Source: Cryptomeria japonica (Eukaryota > Streptophyta > Pinopsida > Cupressales > Cupressaceae). Taken from it: a DNA stretch of 64,000 nt. Below, piece after piece: positions 60,132-64,000 of the stretch. The stretch is taken from contig NC_081407.1 of assembly GCF_030272615.1 (NCBI RefSeq), positions 140,186,897 through 140,250,896 of the forward strand, in the 5' to 3' direction. The position numbers were made by a program, and so were the translations under genes. Numbering within the stretch: position 1 is the first letter of the stretch; each line of letters opens with the position of its first letter. Under the pieces are notes generated by a model, which saw only the letters and a program-made list of their open reading frames with translations, did no database searches and was not told where the DNA came from.

Positions 60132-61518
60132 TGATGCCCTGCAAAGTGGACAAGGTTAGTCTAAGAGAAACAACACAAAACACACAAGAAACCGTTAGTG
60201 TTATTTAATCAAAAACTAATCTAAACAGACATATCAAGAGAGACACTAAAATCATGCTAATATCTCTAACTAATGAAACAAAGATAATGAGGCATCTCCA
60301 AATGCCTCTTAGCATGCTCTTAGCTCCTTCTCCCTTGTTCCTCTCCTCTCCAAGTTCCAAAATAGTGTAGCTCTCAACAGCTTTTTGCACTATGGATGCT
60401 TATGGAGGATTGAGATTGAAATATTGCTATAAATGTAAAATGAAGAAGCAAATATTAAGCTATTGATGCTAAAATGATTGATTTTATCCAAAATGACAAG
60501 ATATTAGTTAAGTATGCTAAATTGCTCTCTTAAAATGCCTATAGCTTAAATGCATATAAGTTTTCAGGATTTGGATTATGAAGAAATGGGCTCTATTTAT
60601 AGGGAAAATGGAGCAATGGATGGTTAAGATTGAGCAATCTCAACAAGGGTCAGGATTGAATGATTTCAAATCCATGTGAGGGCTTTCAACCCAACCCCAG
60701 AATGACAAGTGTCAATGTGAGATAGGTTGAGAGGGGAGGGAATAAGCATTAAATGCTTGATATGACTTTGGAAGTTAAAGTCAAGGTTGGTTGAATGAAT
60801 AAACTCTTTATTCAAAGAATAAAGCTTTTATCCAATGAATAAATTTTTGTGCAAATGTGAAATGGATGAATATGGTCAAAACAATAAATGTTTGGGGGGA
60901 CAAGTTTGAAATAACCATAAATGGTTATGTAAGAGCCATAAATGGTCATGTAAGAGCCATTAGTGGTCTTGGAAGACTTTGGGGGTTAATTTGTTGAACA
61001 CACAAAGCATTAAATGCTTTTCAAAGACTTTTGAGTCTTTGAGAAGTGACTCCATTTTGCTTAGGAATGTGACAATAATTAGGGGATGGATTAGGTTAAT
61101 TAGGAAGGGGTTAGAAGAATCTAGAAGGGGATTAGATTTTGCAAGTGGATTTGGTGGGTGAGGGAAAATATGATTTTATTAAAATAAAAATTCATTTATT
61201 TCAATAAATGTGTGCAAGTTGCATTTGTAGGAAAATGCAAGTGGGGTGGGGATAATGATTTAAATAAATGTTTTATTTAATTTATTTAAAAGAGGAAAAG
61301 GGGATTTAATTAAATAAATAGATTTTATTTATTTAATTGATTTGAATTTGATTTAATGAATTAATTAAAATAAATTGAATAATTTATTTAATTAATAGAA
61401 GAATGTTTGGGGATGAATTAATTAAATATTAATTTAATTAATTGATGGCTAGTGGATTTTTAATCAAATAAATAGTGAATATTTATTTAATTAAGCTGGA
61501 TAGATTTGTGTGACTACA
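60132..61518 (-). repeat. 5' LTR of the giant element
   Basis: It is the partner of 43099-44484, with about 98% identity by eye and one single-base indel near 61434. On the minus strand TATAAATAG at 60593-60601 is a strong core promoter. Transcription would start near 60565 and run left through U5, PBS and the motif array to gag. Confidence 0.95.
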
Positions 61519-61523
61519 GAGTC

Positions 61524-62064
61524 AAATATCCTCTCAAATCAATTCACATCATTGGGAATGGATTCCAATTCGTACAGAACCGTACCACGGACCAAAACTC
61601 CAGAATTGAAGGAAAACTCAAAATTCTATTGGTTTGTTTGCATCAATACTCTTCTCCGTACAATCACACCCCATGGAAATTGGATCCTCGAGGTGTATAA
61701 ACCATTCCTCAACTGCTCTCAACCGAAAATCAAGAGGTTAGAGCCGTTGGAGAAGTTTCAAATTACAAAATGCAAAAAGTGCATAAAAGTTGCTCATGAC
61801 AACTTTTGACAACTTTCAAAATGTCATCTTTTGCCTCCTATTGCCTTGGGTCAAGTTCAACCACTCCTAAAACATCTTAAAACACTCAAAACCAACACAT
61901 TGGATCCCTATTGTCCAAAAGTCCGAATTGGCTCATAGAAATGCCAAAATAGGAGTTCAGCTCACAAGATGGGATTCATTATTACAAACATATAATGCAT
62001 GATTAAAAACCTATATTAAACATCCTAAAGACATTGTTAATGCCTTATCCTCCCTTATCAGAGT
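61524..62064 (-). mobile_element. 3' LTR of the minus-strand chromovirus, right part
   Basis: It continues the LTR piece at 42184-43098 after the giant insertion. Its edge is placed at CCTTATCA (62057-62064), giving TGAT...ATCA termini with the left edge. An alternative edge at 62033 cannot be excluded. A purine-rich GATAAGGGAGGATAAGG on the minus strand lies at this edge and may belong to the PPT. Confidence 0.6.
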
Positions 62065-62128
62065 CTGTCATGTCATCTTGAAGGGTTTGATGAGGTGCTC
62101 CTGTACCATACTCCCCGGAAGAAGAAAT

Positions 62129-63426
62129 CTAAAGTCCACTTGAGATGAGAGTTTGCAGGTCTGCACCATGATCTTTGATTTGTTGCTCGGTCATCCAAAC
62201 TGCTTTAGTATTAGGTTGTCCTTTCCAAGCCACTAAATACTCCATGTAAACTTTATTCCTGGTTTGCTTGGCAACCATAGTATCTAGAACCTTATGCAAC
62301 TTTGGTGGTTCATGTTTAGGAATGTCATCATCAGCAATATCATGCATTGTGTCTTCGCCTGCATCAACACTACACTTATAAAGAGTTGAGTCACAAACAT
62401 TAAAAATAGGTGACAAACCAAGATCAAATGGTGGTTGAATTTCATAGGCATTTGAACCACATTTCTTCAAGATTTGGTAGGGGCCAATCTTTCTTTGCAT
62501 CAGCTTTGTGTATCTTCCTTTTGGAAGTCTTTCCTTCTTCAAGTGAACCCACACCAAGTCTCCTACATCAAACTGAACATCCCTCTTCTTTTTGTTAGCA
62601 TGGGCTTTATATCTTTCTGCAGATTGTTGAAGATGAATCTTCACTTGGTCATGGATCTCTTGTATAGCAGTAGCAAAGGTTTCTCCATCTGCACTAATGG
62701 GTTCTCCTTGAGGTATCTCTCTCAACTCCAGCACACCCCTTGGGTGGATGCCATAGACAATTTGGAAAGGTGAATTACCAGTACCCCTATTCACTGTATC
62801 ATTATAGGAGAATTCTGCCCGAGACAATATACTATCCCACCTTTCTCCATGTTGTCTCGTCAAACACCTTAAGAGATTCCCTAGGGATCTGTTTACAACT
62901 TCAATTTGACCATCTGTTTGGGGATGGTAGGCTAAGGAGAAGGATAAATTTGTACCAAGTTTCTTCCAAAGGGTCCTCCAAAAGTGACCAACAAATTTGA
63001 CATCCCTACCAGAGACTATGGTCAAAGGTAAGCCATGTATCCGAACAATCTCCTTAAAGAACAAATCTGCTACATAAGAAGCATCACAAGTTGTTTTGCA
63101 TGGCAAGAAATGTGCCATCTTACTGAACCTATCCACCACTACAAAACACTATCATTTCCTTTCTTTGTCCTAGGCAATCCTAAAACAAAATCCATACTTA
63201 TGCTTTCCCATGGTCTTGAAGGTATGGGTAAAGGCTGGTATAAACCTGCATTGGTGGACTTTCCTTTTGCCTTTTGGCAGATCACACATGTCTCCACAAA
63301 TCTCCTAACATCTGTTTGTAATTTGGGCCAAAAATAGTGTCTTTTTATCAAATCTAATGTCTTGTCAAGACCAAAATGTCCTGCCATTGCTCCACAATGT
63401 TTTTCCTTAATGATATTCAGTCTCAT
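62129..63426 (-). pseudogene. Chromovirus integrase with chromodomain
   Basis: The N-terminal zinc-binding region (GHFGLDKTLDLIKRHYFWP, then CVICQKAKG) and SMDFVLGLP with the first catalytic Asp lie in 63139-63426. A one-base loss in a T run near 63140 shifts the frame. The rest (62129-63139) has VDRFSKMAHF, SGRDVKF where SDRD is standard (the second catalytic Asp is now Gly), AYHPQTDGQIEVVNRSL with the Glu, and a GDLVWVHL block. A C-terminal chromodomain follows (VYMEYLVAWKGQPNTKAVWM). It is inactive as encoded but younger than the other chromovirus remnants. Confidence 0.9.
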
Positions 63427-63429
63427 AGA

Positions 63430-64000
63430 TCATTTGGGTATGCATAGTTGTGCACCCTTAAACAACAATCCATTTTGAATAAAAAATTCATAATAATCAA
63501 CATGAAATCGTTCATCAAATGAAGTGCATACCTTGTAGGCCTCTCCAAAATATTCATCATCTTCATACATGGTTTTAAAAGAGTCTATTCCAACATTCTC
63601 CAACTGAATTTGATTTGCAGATAGGACTCTTCTGCTCAAAGCATCTGCCACCTTATTCTTGACTCATTTCTTATGCTTAAGAATGAAAGTGAAATCTTGT
63701 AGGGTCTCTACCCATTTCATGTGCTAGTGATTCAACTTTTCTTGACTGTTTATGAAGCTAAGGGTCTGATTGTCTGTGAAAACTATGAATTCTTTTGGTA
63801 GCAAGTAGTGTCTCCACTTTTTCAAGGATTGGACTAGAGCATATGTCTCTAGGCCATAAGATGAATATCTTCTCTTTGCCTCATTCAACTTCTCACTGAA
63901 GAAAGCAATTGGTCTTCCTTCTTGACTCAGTACTGCTCCAATGGCCATGTGACTAACATCACACTCTACTTGAAAGATCTTTTTGAAGTCAAGTAAGGCA
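63430..64000 (-). pseudogene. Chromovirus RNase H and linker, continuing off the right edge
   Basis: In one frame with the N-terminal integrase part: DFKKIFQVECDVSHMAIGAVL, FFSEKLNEAKRRYSSY, FIVFTDNQTL and NKVADALSRR, the normal end of gypsy RNase H. Premature stops are TAG at 63724-63726, one TGA near 63663 and TGA at 63430-63432. The RT and everything upstream lie beyond 64000. Confidence 0.9.

Larger units (their letters stand above)
43099..61518 (-). mobile_element. Giant Tat/Ogre-like Ty3/gypsy LTR retrotransposon, 18,420 bp
   Basis: Two LTRs of about 1387 bp flank a 15.6-kb internal region. A perfect target duplication GAGTC lies at 43094-43098 and 61519-61523. The coding strand is minus, with order PBS, long leader, gag-protease-RT-RNase H-second RNase H-integrase, long 3' region, PPT. 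The second RNase H and the lack of a chromodomain place it in the Tat lineage. A convergent gene with a plant mobile domain lies between integrase and the 3' LTR, as in other Tat elements with antisense extra genes. By eye I count about 28 substitutions and one indel between LTRs (about 2%), mostly transitions. It is full-length but no longer autonomous. Confidence 0.95.

Overview
The window reads as nuclear DNA of a land plant with a large, retrotransposon-filled genome. A gymnosperm (conifer-type) source is my best inference, from the density of decayed Ty3/gypsy and LINE copies around a few short host genes and from the very large Tat-type element. Nothing in the sequence fixes the species. 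There are no bacterial, organellar, CRISPR or rRNA signatures, and I recognised no tRNA gene.

Only two host genes are convincing. One is the 3' half of a LanC-like (LANCL/GCR2-family) gene at about 4341-5618 (+), with three exons and all visible zinc ligands kept; an antisense, 5'-truncated LINE lies directly upstream. The other is a single-exon pectin methylesterase/invertase inhibitor-type gene at 34187-34780 (-), with a signal peptide, four cysteines and a TATA box.

Region by region: 1-3967 LINE (-). 4341-5880 LanC-like gene. 6085-6915 satellite of ~45-bp units. 6960-13040 AT-rich DNA with LTR-start-like fragments near 11.25-11.85 kb. 13041-16600 decayed chromovirus with a 1269-bp solo LTR in its protease. 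17100-18460 a second gag fragment. 18445-23345 and 29020-34080 two copies of one segmental duplication, told apart by a retroposon (14-bp target duplication) in the first and two MITEs in the second. 24360-27990 another chromovirus with a 966-bp solo LTR in its RT. 34187-34780 the inhibitor gene. 35338-37580 internally deleted LINE (+). 37928-41250 Tat-type pol remnant (+). 41782-42183 chromovirus scrap. 42184-64000 a chromovirus on the minus strand whose 3' LTR is split by a giant element.

The giant element (43099-61518, 18,420 bp) is the centrepiece. It has 1.39-kb LTRs (about 2% diverged by eye), a perfect GAGTC target duplication, a PBS-like and a PPT site, and a gag-pro-pol frame on the minus strand (57484 to 50198) with a G-patch-like segment and a second RNase H. 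A convergent plus-strand gene (45626-47564) carries a plant mobile domain and has its own TATA box. The two genes hold 12 premature stops but only one frameshift, a pattern that fits C-to-T decay. Both transcription units carry, in their leaders and in the same sense orientation, an array of an AGCGCTATTG-like motif at a ~20-bp period. In full-length genomic RNA the two arrays would be complementary. I regard this as the most novel feature of the window.
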